A stretch of 49,079 nt of DNA, taken from assembly GCF_029991245.1 (NCBI RefSeq), contig NZ_JAIVFO010000014.1, positions 1 through 49,079 on the forward strand. Reading direction: 5' to 3'. Source of the stretch: Xanthobacter autotrophicus (GTDB lineage Bacteria; Pseudomonadota; Alphaproteobacteria; Rhizobiales; Xanthobacteraceae). Below are positions 15,981 through 24,152 of the stretch, piece by piece. A program made the position numbers and the translations under genes. The stretch's first letter is position 1. Every line of letters starts with the position of its first letter. The notes beneath the pieces are model-generated. The model made no database searches, was not told where the DNA came from, and saw only the letters and a list, made by a program, of their open reading frames with translations.

Positions 15981-16853
15981 TCAGCGGGCGGCGGGTAGGA
16001 CGGCGTGCGCGTCCCACGCCAAGGCGAAGGCGGCGGCTAGCGCGATGGAGCGGCAGGCGCCGTTGTGGTCGCCCTTCTCGAAGTCGCCATCCACGCAGCC
16101 GAGCTGGTTGGTGACATGGGCGAGGCACAGCACCGGCCGGTTCTGGGCGCGGGCGAAGGCGTAGAGGGCGGCCGCTTCCATCTCCACCGCCAGCAGGCCC
16201 TCGGCCTTGCGGCGGGTGATGGCGGCTTCCGTCTCGCGGAAGGGCGCGTCGGTGGTCCAGGTGGCGCCGGTCAGCACCGGGCCATCGGCATGGGCGAAGG
16301 CCCGCCGGGCCAGGGTGATGAGAACAGGGTCCGCCGCCACGAACGGCGAGGCCGGCAGGTAGTGATAGCTCGTGCCCTCGTCGCGCAGCGCGCGGTCGAT
16401 GAGGATGTGGTAGGAGGGCGGCGCGTGGTCGGCGATCTGTCCGGCGGAGGCGATGGAGATCAAAAGCTCGCAGCCGCAGACGAAGGCCTGCTCGGCCACC
16501 AGCACGGAAAAGGACGACCCCACCGCAGAGCCGACGATGCCGAAGGCAAGGCCTTCTTCCTCCCACTCCCACATGTCGGTGTGGTAGCAGGCCCAGACCG
16601 GCGAGCGGCGCGCGGCGCGGTGGATGCGCACGTAGTCCACCATATCGCCGTCGGGATCGAGCAGGACGATGCGCGGCACCGGCCCGGCCGCCAGGCCCTT
16701 CTGCCGGCGCGCCTCGCGCATCATGTTCTCGGGCCGGAACACGGAAGGGGCGCGATGGTCAGCCCGCTCGATCAGCGGCAGAAATCCGGACGGAAGCGGC
16801 GAGCGCACCGGCCATCTGGTGTCGTCGGGCTCATGCAAGGGCTGTAGCAGCAT
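15981..16853 (-). CDS. Nucleoside phosphorylase family (PNP/UDP type)
   Basis: A 290-residue member of the nucleoside phosphorylase-I superfamily. Signatures include SIASAGQIAD (the usual GTAG/GSAG-like phosphate region), TGATWTTDAPFRET, and LLAVEMEAAALYAFA, the conserved ribose-binding segment with VEMEAA. It should cleave the N-glycosidic bond of a purine nucleoside. In context with a radical SAM enzyme and an MtnK-like kinase, plausible substrates are 5'-methylthioadenosine, 5'-deoxyadenosine or an adenosylated product; HpnG in hopanoid synthesis is a precedent for the last. Repeat copy B lies in the 52-bp gap upstream. Confidence 0.8.
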   Translation of the reverse strand: MLLQPLHEPDDTRWPVRSPLPSGFLPLIERADHRAPSVFRPENMMREARRQKGLAAGPVPRIVLLDPDGDMVDYVRIHRAARRSPVWACYHTDMWEWEEEGLAFGIVGSAVGSSFSVLVAEQAFVCGCELLISIASAGQIADHAPPSYHILIDRALRDEGTSYHYLPASPFVAADPVLITLARRAFAHADGPVLTGATWTTDAPFRETEAAITRRKAEGLLAVEMEAAALYAFARAQNRPVLCLAHVTNQLGCVDGDFEKGDHNGACRSIALAAAFALAWDAHAVLPAAR

Positions 16854-16882
16854 GGAAGGGTCTCACATCTTGTTCGGCCAGA

Positions 16883-16925
16883 GCGTTCTTCACGCGAACC
16901 GGTAGTCACTTCGCTCGCAAGCCCT
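16883..16925 (-). repeat. Dispersed palindromic repeat, copy B (degenerate outer arm)
   Basis: It shares the inner ACGCGAACCGGTA and TCACTTCGCTCG blocks with the other copies, but the outer GAAAACGC arm has decayed. It overlaps the 3' end of the glycosyltransferase gene: the stop codon at 16906-16908 and the preceding Ala-Lys codons come from the repeat. Confidence 0.75.
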
Positions 16926-17637
16926 CTAGGCGGGCCCCGGACAATTGGGTTGCCACCCGCAGGAAGGTGGAGACGATGCGGGTGCCGGCCGTGACCGTGG
17001 TGCCCAGGTTGCCGGCGACCTTGGAGAGGCCGCCCCGCCGGCGGCGGTAGGCGACCGGGATCTCCACGATGGCGAGGCCAGCGCGGGCCGCGCGCATCTG
17101 CATCTCGATGTTCCAGCCGTAGGTCAGCTCGCGCATCCCGAGGCCGACGAGGGCATCGCGGCGAATGGCGCGGAAGGTGCACATGTCGGAATAGGCGACG
17201 CCGTAGAGCGCCCGCATGCCGAAGCCGGCGACGCGTCCCGCAGCCACCTGGTGCCAGGCCATGCTGCCCGGCTCCCGCACGCCGCGTGTGCGCGAGGCGA
17301 TGGCGAAATCCGCCGTTCCCGCCTTCAGCGGCGCCAAGAGCGCGGGCAGGAACGCCGGGTCGTCGGCGCCGTCGGCATCCATGAAGGCGATGATGTCGGC
17401 TCCGCGCGCCTCGCACACGCCTTCAAGGCAGGCGCGGCCGAAACCCCGGCCGGAGGCGAGTGCCGTGGCACCGGCGGCGATGGCGATCTCGCGGGTGGCG
17501 TCGGTGGAGCCGCCATCGGCCACGATCACCTCGTCCACCACGCCCACGGGGATCTCGGCGAGGGTCGCGCCGATGGCCTGCTCTTCGTTCAGCGCCGGGA
17601 TGACGAGGGCGATGCGAGGGGCTGCGGTCTCGGCCAT
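16906..17637 (-). CDS. Family 2 glycosyltransferase
   Basis: A 243-residue GT-A fold transferase. IALVIPALNEEQAIGATLAEIP opens the domain, VIVADGGSTDATRE gives the nucleotide-sugar site, and FMDADGADDP supplies the DxD metal motif. No membrane helices are apparent, resembling dolichol-phosphate-mannose-synthase-like enzymes. The ATG at 17637 has GGAG well spaced upstream and overlaps the radical SAM stop by one base (TGATG), so the two genes are coupled. Its last residues and stop are provided by repeat copy B. Confidence 0.85.
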   Translation of the reverse strand: MAETAAPRIALVIPALNEEQAIGATLAEIPVGVVDEVIVADGGSTDATREIAIAAGATALASGRGFGRACLEGVCEARGADIIAFMDADGADDPAFLPALLAPLKAGTADFAIASRTRGVREPGSMAWHQVAAGRVAGFGMRALYGVAYSDMCTFRAIRRDALVGLGMRELTYGWNIEMQMRAARAGLAIVEIPVAYRRRRGGLSKVAGNLGTTVTAGTRIVSTFLRVATQLSGARLEGLRAK

Positions 17638-18704
17638 CACAGGCTCCATCGCAGGCCGCAATTGGCGCAGGCGGCGGGTGGCGCCTCGGACAGCAGCCCG
17701 TCGCGGAAGCAGCGATAGGCCTCGCCCTCCCAGATTTCGGACAGGCTTTGGGTGGTGGCGTCGCCCAGCGTGTAATTCTCGTAGCCGCGCTGGGAGAAGG
17801 GCGCGATGCAGCAGGGCAGGGCGCGGCCGTTGGCGGTGAAGTACATCACCGTCCACGGCCGCCGGCACATGGACCAGGGCGAACTATTCTCCGCCCGCTT
17901 CAGGCTCATGCCCGGTTCGGCGGCGGCGCCAGACGCGGAGAAGACCATGCCCAGTGAGCGGGCGATCTCGGTCGCCTCGGCGATATAGCGGGCCTCGTCG
18001 GAATTGATCTGCTCATAAAGCGCCTGGTCCGGCCGGGCGAGGCCGATGGCTTCCTGCTCGAAGAAGACAAGGCGCTGGAGATAGACTTCCCTGACGCCCA
18101 GCTCGGCGGCCACCTTCACGAAGGCCGGCAGCTCGCAAATGGTCTCCTTCAGCCCGGTGAGCCACGCGGAAACGCGCGGATTGGCGTGGCCCTCGCGCTC
18201 CTGCAGTTCGCGGAAGGCGCGCACGTTCTTCAGGATGCGGTCGAAATAATTCTTGCCGCGAATGGCGCGATAGGAGGCGGCATTGGACGCGTCCAGGGAG
18301 ACGCGCAATTCGTCCAGCCCGGCCTCGATCATGGCGCGGCCGTTCTTCTCGTTCAGCACCGTGCCGTTGGTGTTGAACAGGACATAGGTGCCGCGGTCCT
18401 TCAGATAACGGACCATGCGGTCGAGGTCCGGCACCAGCATGGGCTCTCCGATCCCGTGCAGCACGCAGCGCTCCAGATCCGGGATCTGGTCGACGATGGA
18501 GGTGAACAGCTCCCAGCTCATGTCCGCCGGAGGCTCCAGCTCCTCATAGGTGCGCGGGCAGGTGGTGCACACCAGGTTGCAGCGGTTGGTGGTCTCCAGA
18601 TAGAGGCACACCGGTTTGCGGACCGGAACGCTGGTGCGGTTCGCCTCCGCCCGCTCGAAATAGCGGCGGGCATCGAGGGGGCTGCCGGTGGTGATCACGT
18701 TCAT
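17637..18704 (-). CDS. Radical SAM/SPASM enzyme
   Basis: A 355-residue radical SAM protein. The cluster-binding CNLVCTTC is at 42-49 (Cys 42, 46, 49), followed by the GIGEPML motif that contacts SAM, and INSDEARY later. The C-terminal SPASM/twitch region has MCRRPW, LPCCIAPF and CANCGLRWSL cysteines for an auxiliary 4Fe-4S cluster. It generates a 5'-deoxyadenosyl radical; the substrate is unknown. It sits between a TIGR04282-type gene (26 bp upstream) and a coupled glycosyltransferase, and upstream of nucleoside-handling enzymes. This suggests small-molecule or glycan modification more than peptide maturation; no precursor peptide gene is evident nearby. Confidence 0.88.
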   Translation of the reverse strand: MNVITTGSPLDARRYFERAEANRTSVPVRKPVCLYLETTNRCNLVCTTCPRTYEELEPPADMSWELFTSIVDQIPDLERCVLHGIGEPMLVPDLDRMVRYLKDRGTYVLFNTNGTVLNEKNGRAMIEAGLDELRVSLDASNAASYRAIRGKNYFDRILKNVRAFRELQEREGHANPRVSAWLTGLKETICELPAFVKVAAELGVREVYLQRLVFFEQEAIGLARPDQALYEQINSDEARYIAEATEIARSLGMVFSASGAAAEPGMSLKRAENSSPWSMCRRPWTVMYFTANGRALPCCIAPFSQRGYENYTLGDATTQSLSEIWEGEAYRCFRDGLLSEAPPAACANCGLRWSL

Positions 18705-18730
18705 GGGGCGTTGTCCGTCAAGGGGATGGA

Positions 18731-19543
18731 TCACGAGGCGCGGCGCTGCGGGATGCCGCTTGGCAGCTCGTTGGGCAGGCCGAGGCGCCCGGCGAGGTCC
18801 TGCGTGGCGAGCAGGCGGCGCATCAGCCGTTCCGTGTGGCGGGCAACGCCGCGCTGAAGGCCGGACGTGCCGAACGGCACGGCCTGGATGATCTCGCCAT
18901 GCAGCAGCCGCAGCGCGGTGGCGTCGTCCACGTCGTACCAGGGCGGAAGCAGGTGAACGTCGAGGCCGATCTCGGCGGCACGCTCCAGCGTCTGCTGGCA
19001 CACGCGCTCGGTGCTCCAGTCGATGTCCTCGAACAGCCGCCAGCGCGGGGTCTTGAGGCCCAGCACGTAATAGCCGCCGTCCGTGGAGGGGCCGAGCACG
19101 GCGCGCTCGCCGGGGCGCGCCAGCACATCGGCCATCTCGGCGAGGAGTGCGGGGGGCAGGGTGGGGCTGTCGGAATTCAGCACCGCCGCCGCCGGATGCC
19201 CGAGGGCGAACAGGTGGCCCAGGGTGGCTCGCAGGCAGGCGCCGAAGCCGGGCAGTGCCGCCTCGATGCGGCCGACGCCGGGCGGCAGCAGGGCATCGAA
19301 GAAGTGGCCCGCGCCCGCCGGCCCATAGGCCACATACGGCATCACCGGTGCGAGCGCGCCGGCGGCGAAGATGTTGCCGACGATGTCCTGCACGAAGGCG
19401 GTGTTGAAGGCGGCGGCCTCGTGGGGGGAAAGCTGTGGGCAAAGCCGCGTCTTGGTGCGCCCCGCCGCCGAGGCCTTCGCCATGACGGCGATGGCGCAGG
19501 AGAGGAGGCCGGAAGTGGATACGCCACCTGTTCCTTCGGTCAT
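18731..19543 (-). CDS. TIGR04282 (DUF2064) transferase, 'arsenosugar glycosyltransferase' family
   Basis: A 270-residue GT-A-like nucleotidyl/glycosyl transferase. Family landmarks are AIAVMAKASAAGRTKTRLCPQLSP near the start (the KTRL motif), LNSDSPTLPPALL and GPSTDGGYYVLGL. The ATG at 19543 is preceded by GCGGGGG at a suitable distance. The family name comes from clusters predicted for arsenosugars, but many members occur without arsenic genes, and none are visible here. It heads a minus-strand gene series that continues through the radical SAM enzyme. Confidence 0.85.
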   Translation of the reverse strand: MTEGTGGVSTSGLLSCAIAVMAKASAAGRTKTRLCPQLSPHEAAAFNTAFVQDIVGNIFAAGALAPVMPYVAYGPAGAGHFFDALLPPGVGRIEAALPGFGACLRATLGHLFALGHPAAAVLNSDSPTLPPALLAEMADVLARPGERAVLGPSTDGGYYVLGLKTPRWRLFEDIDWSTERVCQQTLERAAEIGLDVHLLPPWYDVDDATALRLLHGEIIQAVPFGTSGLQRGVARHTERLMRRLLATQDLAGRLGLPNELPSGIPQRRAS

Positions 19544-19633
19544 CGCAAGCCCCCGCTGTGGTGTCGCTGGTTGGGAATTCGCTCGTCGCAGGCCGCCCGT
19601 TACACGCCTCACGAAGGAGTGAACGACCCGTCT

Positions 19634-20311
19634 TCAGGCGCCGTGGTCGCCGCCCGTGCCGGCGCTGTCAGCACGCCCGTCGAGCCGCGCGCGCAGGTCC
19701 GCGACCTCCGCTTCCAGTGCCGCGATGCGGTCGTCGCGCGCCTTCAGCGCGGCGGCGACGAGGGGCGCGTCGATCTTCTGGGGGATGTGCTGCGGGCAGT
19801 TGATGTCCCAGGCGCGCACGCGGAACAGCAGCGCGCGCTCCGGCATGGCTCCGTAGTCTTCCGGCATCAGGCGGGCGACGAGGTCCGGGTCGTTCTCCAC
19901 CGCGCGCAACTCGCCCCAGATCTTGATGCGGCGGCGATGGGCGTAATCCATGAGGAACAGGAAGGCCTTGCTGTTCTCGCTCAGGTTTCCCACCGTCACA
20001 TATTGGCGGTTGCCGCTGAAGTCGGCGAAGCCCAGCGTTTCCTCGTCCACCACGCGGATGAAGCCCTTCGGCCCGCCACGATGCTGCACATAGGGCTGGC
20101 CCGCTGCGTTGGCGGTGGCGAGATAGGCCGTGTCCATCTCGCCAAGAAAGGCGACGAGATCGGGCGTGATGCGGGTGCGGAAGCCGCCACGCGCCTCAAC
20201 GCGGGCATACATGGCGCGCGAGCCGCGCTCGGCCTGCGCCGCCTTCACGGCTGGCGTGAAGGCGATGTCGCTGGCAGGCGCCGGGTGGATTGGGTCTGAC
20301 GGATCGGGCAT
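19634..20311 (-). CDS. Pyridoxamine 5'-phosphate oxidase family flavoprotein
   Basis: A 225-residue FMN-binding split-barrel protein. The core DLVAFLGEMDTAYLATAN, YVQHRGGPKGFIRVVDE and GNRQYVTVGNL pieces are typical of PPOX-like enzymes that are not true PdxH. A short C-terminal coiled coil (ALKARDDRIAALEAEVADLRARL) is added. The ATG at 20311 has a strong AGGAG. It is divergent from a LysR regulator at 20601, its likely controller. A hairpin occupies its 5' leader. Substrate unknown. Confidence 0.85.
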   Translation of the reverse strand: MPDPSDPIHPAPASDIAFTPAVKAAQAERGSRAMYARVEARGGFRTRITPDLVAFLGEMDTAYLATANAAGQPYVQHRGGPKGFIRVVDEETLGFADFSGNRQYVTVGNLSENSKAFLFLMDYAHRRRIKIWGELRAVENDPDLVARLMPEDYGAMPERALLFRVRAWDINCPQHIPQKIDAPLVAAALKARDDRIAALEAEVADLRARLDGRADSAGTGGDHGA

Positions 20312-20335
20312 GGCTAGATCCTCCTCAGAGATGAG

Positions 20336-20360
20336 GCCGGGGCCGCATAACGGCCCCGGC
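20336..20360. promoter_or_regulatory. Perfect hairpin in the leader of the PPOX gene
   Basis: GCCGGGGCC (20336-20344) and GGCCCCGGC (20352-20360) form a 9-bp stem with a 7-base loop, about 10 bp upstream of the PPOX ribosome site on the minus strand. On the plus strand only TCTT follows, so it is a weak terminator candidate; a leader structure is equally possible. Confidence 0.4.
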
Positions 20361-20600
20361 TCTTGTCGCGTCAGGCTGCGCGCGGGGCGCCGGATCGCAC
20401 CACCGGGAATGCGGCTCACGGGACTGATCCTTCGTTCGGCGTCCCCGCACAGGGGGCTGAGGCGGAGGGGGTGGCGAAGCCGCTGCGGCCGCGTCGCCTC
20501 CGGCTCTTCATGGGGCGCCGTGGGGGAAGGTAGGCCTTCCCGTCGTTGTGCAGAATGGGTAGAGTTTGAAAGCCATTCTTTCGAAAAGTGAAATCACGGC

Positions 20601-21530
20601 ATGGACCGGATCGACGCCATGACCGCCTTCGTCGCGGCGCTCGACGAAGGCAGCCTTGCCCGCGCCGCACGCCGGCTGGGCCGCTCGCCGGCGGCAATCA
20701 CGCGGGCGGTGGCGCAACTGGAGGAGCATCTCGGCACGCGCCTCCTCCACCGCACCACGCGCGCCCTGCACCTGACCCATGCCGGCGAGCTCTATCTCGC
20801 CTCCTCCCGGGCCATCCTCGCGGATCTTGCCGAGGCGGACCTGCTGGCCGCCGGCGAGCGCACCGATCCCAGGGGCGTCCTTTCCGTGACCGCGCCGGTC
20901 ACCTTCGGGCGCCTGCACGTGGCCCCTGTGATCGAAGATCTGATCGAGGCACATCCCGCCCTGGAAGCGCGGCTGCTGCTGGTGGACCGGGTGGTGAACC
21001 TGGTCGACGAAGGCCACGACGCGGCGGTGCGCATCGGCCATCTGCCGGACTCAAGCCTCGTCGCCACGCGGGTGGGCGAGGTGCGGCGCGTGGTGTGCGC
21101 GAGCCCGGATTATCTTGTCGCCAGTGGTACGCCGGGGGTGCCGTCCGATCTGTCGACGCATCGGGTGATCTCGTTCTCGCAGATCACGGAGACTGCCGTC
21201 TGGGCCTTCGCCGCCGGGCCGTCGGGCGGGGCGCGCAAGCAGGTCAGCGTTGACGCCCGGTTCACCGTCAACAGCGCGGATGCGGCCATCGCGGCGGCGG
21301 CGCGGGGGCGCGGCATCACCCGCGTGCTGTCCTACCAGGTGGAGGAGGCGGTGGCCGCAGGCCACCTGCGCCTTGTGCTGGAGGAGTTCGAGGGGGAGCC
21401 GCTGCCCGTGCACGTGGTCTATCCGGGCGCGCGCCTGCAGGCGGCGAAGCTGCGCGCCTTCGTGGATTTCGCGGTGCCCCGCCTGAGGGCGCGGCTCGCA
21501 GAGCTGCCGGTCTCTTCGGAGCGGGCCTGA
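20601..21530 (+). CDS. LysR family transcriptional regulator
   Basis: A 309-residue LysR protein. The N-terminal winged helix runs through MTAFVAALDEGSLARAARRLGRSPAAITRAVAQLEEHLGTRLLHRTTR in the usual arrangement. The effector domain starts at RGVLSVTAPVTFGRLHVAP, the subgroup pattern typical of CrgA/quinone-responsive LysR proteins. It is divergent from the PPOX-family flavoprotein with a 290-bp gap, so it probably regulates that gene. Confidence 0.9.
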   Translation: MDRIDAMTAFVAALDEGSLARAARRLGRSPAAITRAVAQLEEHLGTRLLHRTTRALHLTHAGELYLASSRAILADLAEADLLAAGERTDPRGVLSVTAPVTFGRLHVAPVIEDLIEAHPALEARLLLVDRVVNLVDEGHDAAVRIGHLPDSSLVATRVGEVRRVVCASPDYLVASGTPGVPSDLSTHRVISFSQITETAVWAFAAGPSGGARKQVSVDARFTVNSADAAIAAAARGRGITRVLSYQVEEAVAAGHLRLVLEEFEGEPLPVHVVYPGARLQAAKLRAFVDFAVPRLRARLAELPVSSERA

Positions 21531-21542
21531 AGGCTATGGCGC

Positions 21543-21660
21543 TCATTCGGGCCTGCCGAGGCGCTCGCGCAGGAACTTCGTCATGAGCCGCACCTTTCTC
21601 GGGGTGTAGCGCCGGCTCGCATAGATGAGCCAGGCGGCAGTGTCGAACGAGGTCGCGGTG
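21543..21660 (-). pseudogene. C-terminal remnant of a LysR regulator
   Basis: On the minus strand the sequence reads into TAAWLIYASRR, YTPRKVRLMTKFLRERLGRPE and a stop, the standard last strand and helix of a LysR effector domain. Nothing upstream in frame resembles the rest. It abuts an oppositely oriented remnant at 21662. Confidence 0.55.
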
Positions 21661-21661
21661 A

Positions 21662-21781
21662 CTCGGATTTCGCGACATCGAAGTGGTGGGCGTGGAAGGC
21701 ACCAATGGCGAGGAAGGCGCGGCCGCTGCCGCGCTTGATGTAGCGCTCAAGACCATTCAGAGCCTGCCGTCGCTCGCGGCC
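21662..21781 (+). pseudogene. C-terminal remnant, possibly of an FMN-dependent NADH-azoreductase
   Basis: The plus strand encodes LGFRDIEVVGVEGTNGEEG and a short Ala-rich helix to a stop at 21779-21781. The GF-x-DIEVV-x-VEG pattern resembles the end of AzoR-type flavodoxin-fold reductases. A stop codon just upstream in frame shows the 5' part is missing. Identification is by eye and tentative. Confidence 0.4.
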
Positions 21782-21938
21782 TGAAAATTCTCGACGAAAA
21801 ATCGGCAGGTGCGCGAATAAAACGGAACGCTCCGTGGTCTTGGCTGGTGTGGGTCCGCCCACGCCAGCCGAAGCGGCCGCTCCCTCGGGGCGCCGCTCTC
21901 CCGCGCCGGACTTTCGTCCGGCCCACCCGGAGAGACCC

Positions 21939-22895
21939 ATGACCAAATCCGACACCACCACACCCATCGCCGACGCGGACGGCATCCACCGCCGCGGCTT
22001 CCTAGAATGCATGACCTGGGCCGGCACGGGCATCCTTTGGTCCCTGTCCGGTGGCCTGCCGAGCGGCCTCGGCCTCGGCTCCGCCTTGGCGGCGGAGCCG
22101 GCCAAGGCCTTCACCTTCCTCCAGATCAGCGACTGCCATGTGGGCTTCGACAAGCCGGCCAACCCGGATGCCCTTTCGACCCTGCGCGAGGCGGTGGCGC
22201 GCATCAAGACGCTGAAGGAGAAGCCGGCCTTCATGATCCATACCGGCGACATCAGCCACTTGTCGCGGGAGAAGGAATTCGACGACGCCGACCAGATCAT
22301 CAAGGAAGCCGGACTTCCAGTCTTCTACGTGCCGGGCGAGCATGACCTGCTCGATGACGGGCAGGGCAAGGCCTATCTCGAGCGCTACGGCAAGGGCGCG
22401 AAGGGCGCCGGCTGGTACAGCTACGACCATGACGGCGTCCACTTCATCGCCCTCGTGAATGTGGTGGAGCTGAAGGCCGGCGGCCTCGGCAATCTCGGCA
22501 CCGAGCAGCTCGAATGGTTGGGGAGCGACGTGGCTGGGCTGCCGTCCTCCACGCCCATCGTGGTGTTCGCCCACATCCCGCTCTGGACCGTCTATCCCGA
22601 ATGGGGATGGGGCACGTCGGACGGGTTGCAGGCGCTGGCCTATCTCAAGCGCTTCGGCTCGGTGACGGTGCTGAACGGCCACATCCACCAGGTTATGCAG
22701 AAGGTGGAGGGCAACGTGACCTTCCACACCGCGCGCTCCACCGCCTTCCCCCAGCCGGCGCCGGGCAGCGCGCCATCGCCCGGCCCGCTGAAGCTGCCGG
22801 CGGCGGAACTGCGCAAGAGCCTGGGCATCGCCACGGTGAACTTCGTCCGTGGCTCCCAGCCCCTCGCCATCATCGACCAGCCGCTCGCAGGCTGA
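21939..22895 (+). CDS. Tat-exported metallophosphoesterase
   Basis: A 318-residue calcineurin-like phosphoesterase. A Tat-type signal (HRRGFLECMTWAGTG) precedes the catalytic domain. Metal-binding motifs are D65-C-H67, GDISH at 103-107, GEHD at 133-136, the FAHIPLW histidine and NGHIHQ. The usual GNHD motif reads GEHD, an Asn-to-Glu change at a metal and phosphate contact, so either a subfamily feature or altered activity. I chose the ATG at 21939 to place the RR pair near the N-terminus. A cupredoxin and an ECF sigma/anti-sigma pair follow in the same direction. Confidence 0.85.
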   Translation: MTKSDTTTPIADADGIHRRGFLECMTWAGTGILWSLSGGLPSGLGLGSALAAEPAKAFTFLQISDCHVGFDKPANPDALSTLREAVARIKTLKEKPAFMIHTGDISHLSREKEFDDADQIIKEAGLPVFYVPGEHDLLDDGQGKAYLERYGKGAKGAGWYSYDHDGVHFIALVNVVELKAGGLGNLGTEQLEWLGSDVAGLPSSTPIVVFAHIPLWTVYPEWGWGTSDGLQALAYLKRFGSVTVLNGHIHQVMQKVEGNVTFHTARSTAFPQPAPGSAPSPGPLKLPAAELRKSLGIATVNFVRGSQPLAIIDQPLAG

Positions 22896-22937
22896 GCGCG
22901 CCTTTGCCCCGTCCCGCTGTCCTGAAAGGAGTTTTTC

Positions 22938-23312
22938 GTGCGCCAGCCGATCATGCAGCTTCCCGTCTCGCGGGCCAATCCCGTCGTGCCCCTCCTTGCC
23001 GCAACCCTCCTCGCCCTTGCCCTCGGCCTTGCGGCACGGCCGGCCGCCGCCGGGGAGGAGGTGACGGTCTCAATTGACAATTTCACCTTCACCCCAGCCG
23101 AGGTAACGGTTGCGCCCGGCACCACCGTCACCTGGGTGAACAATGACGACATTCCGCACACGGTCGTCGACAAGAAGCAGCCCTTCCGGTCCAAGGTTCT
23201 CGATACGGAAGGCAAGTACTCCTTCACCTTCAACACGGCCGGGGACTTCACGTATTTCTGCTCGTTGCATCCCCACATGACTGGCAAGGTGGTGGTGAAA
23301 CCTGCGGGCTGA
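22938..23312 (+). CDS. Periplasmic cupredoxin (type 1 copper protein)
   Basis: A 124-residue protein with a signal peptide through about residue 39 and a plastocyanin/amicyanin-like domain. Copper ligands are His74 (DDIPHTV), Cys108, His111 and Met114 (YFCSLHPHM), the full type 1 set. The GTG start at 22938 has AGGAG six bases upstream. It likely shuttles electrons in the periplasm. It follows the metallophosphoesterase by 42 bp, and both precede an ECF sigma factor that may control them. Confidence 0.92.
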   Translation: MRQPIMQLPVSRANPVVPLLAATLLALALGLAARPAAAGEEVTVSIDNFTFTPAEVTVAPGTTVTWVNNDDIPHTVVDKKQPFRSKVLDTEGKYSFTFNTAGDFTYFCSLHPHMTGKVVVKPAG

Positions 23313-23329
23313 TTTCAACGAATAAGACT

Positions 23330-23356
23330 CGCAGCGGAACACGGGGTTCCGCTGCG
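23330..23356. terminator. Stable hairpin after the cupredoxin gene
   Basis: CGCAGCGGAAC (23330-23340) and GTTCCGCTGCG (23346-23356) form a perfect 11-bp stem with a 5-base loop. No T-tract follows on either side, so it may be a 3'-end stabilising or attenuating structure, not an intrinsic terminator. Confidence 0.5.
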
Positions 23357-23543
23357 ATAGAGCTTGAGGAAGCGGGGCAGGTCGATGCTGGCAGCAGGTT
23401 CGGGATACGCGCCGTGGTGTCCCGCCGGGGAGGCGGGAGGGGCGGGTGCATTTTTCGTCCTCGACGGATGGCGGGCTTTTGTCCTCTGCCTCGCCGCCGT
23501 GGTGCCCGGCGTCGCCCGCATCCGCTCCGCCCATGCCCATCCC

Positions 23544-24152
23544 ATGGCGGAACTCGCGGCCCGCCATGGGTACGCTGCGCCGGCCGCCGATCGCGGGCTC
23601 GATGCGGCTGGGGCGGCGCGGTTCGACGCGCTGATCCTGCCGCACCTCGACGCAGCCTATAACCTTGCGCGCTACCTGAGCCGGGATCCGGATGTGGCGC
23701 AGGACATCGTGCAGGAGGCCTTCCTGCGCGCCTATCGCAGCTTTGCCGATTTCCGGGGCCTGAGCCCGCGGGCGTGGCTGCTCGCCATCGTACGCAATTG
23801 CCATGGAACGTGGCGTCTCAAGCATCGGCGGGCGCCACCGTCCGCCGCCCCGCCGCATGGCGAAGGAGAGGCGCGGGACGATGCGGTCAGTCTCCCTGTT
23901 GACGGTGACACGCCCGAGAGCCTTCTCCTGCGCAGCACCGAGGCGGAAGCCGTGCGTGCGCTGCTGGAACACCTTCCCGAGCCGCTGCGCGAGGTGCTGG
24001 TGCTGCGCGAGCTGGACGAGCTGTCTTACCGCGAGATCGCGGAGGTAGCGGGGGTGCCGGTGGGCACGGTGATGTCGCGCCTGTCCCGCGCGCGCCGGCT
24101 GTTCGTGGATCTCTGGTTGCGCGCCACGCCAGACGGGGAGGCGACCCCATGA
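23544..24152 (+). CDS. ECF sigma factor, third sigma gene of the window
   Basis: A 202-residue sigma factor. Region 2 shows LDAAYNLARYLSRDPDVAQDIVQEAFLRAYRSF in its usual layout, then PRAWLLAIVRNCHGTW. Region 4 contains LREVLVLRELDELSYREIAEVAGVPVGTVMSRLSRARRLF. The ATG at 23544 gives a normal-length protein; longer in-frame starts add unlikely sequence. The stop overlaps the anti-sigma start by four bases. It is a different ECF group from the two SigF-like genes. Confidence 0.9.
   Translation: MAELAARHGYAAPAADRGLDAAGAARFDALILPHLDAAYNLARYLSRDPDVAQDIVQEAFLRAYRSFADFRGLSPRAWLLAIVRNCHGTWRLKHRRAPPSAAPPHGEGEARDDAVSLPVDGDTPESLLLRSTEAEAVRALLEHLPEPLREVLVLRELDELSYREIAEVAGVPVGTVMSRLSRARRLFVDLWLRATPDGEATP

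Noticed and set aside
18731..19543. TIGR04282 gene as evidence for arsenosugar synthesis
   Set aside because: No arsM-type methyltransferase or arsenic resistance gene is visible and the GT2 does not look like the usual TIGR04283 partner; the family name alone is not sufficient.
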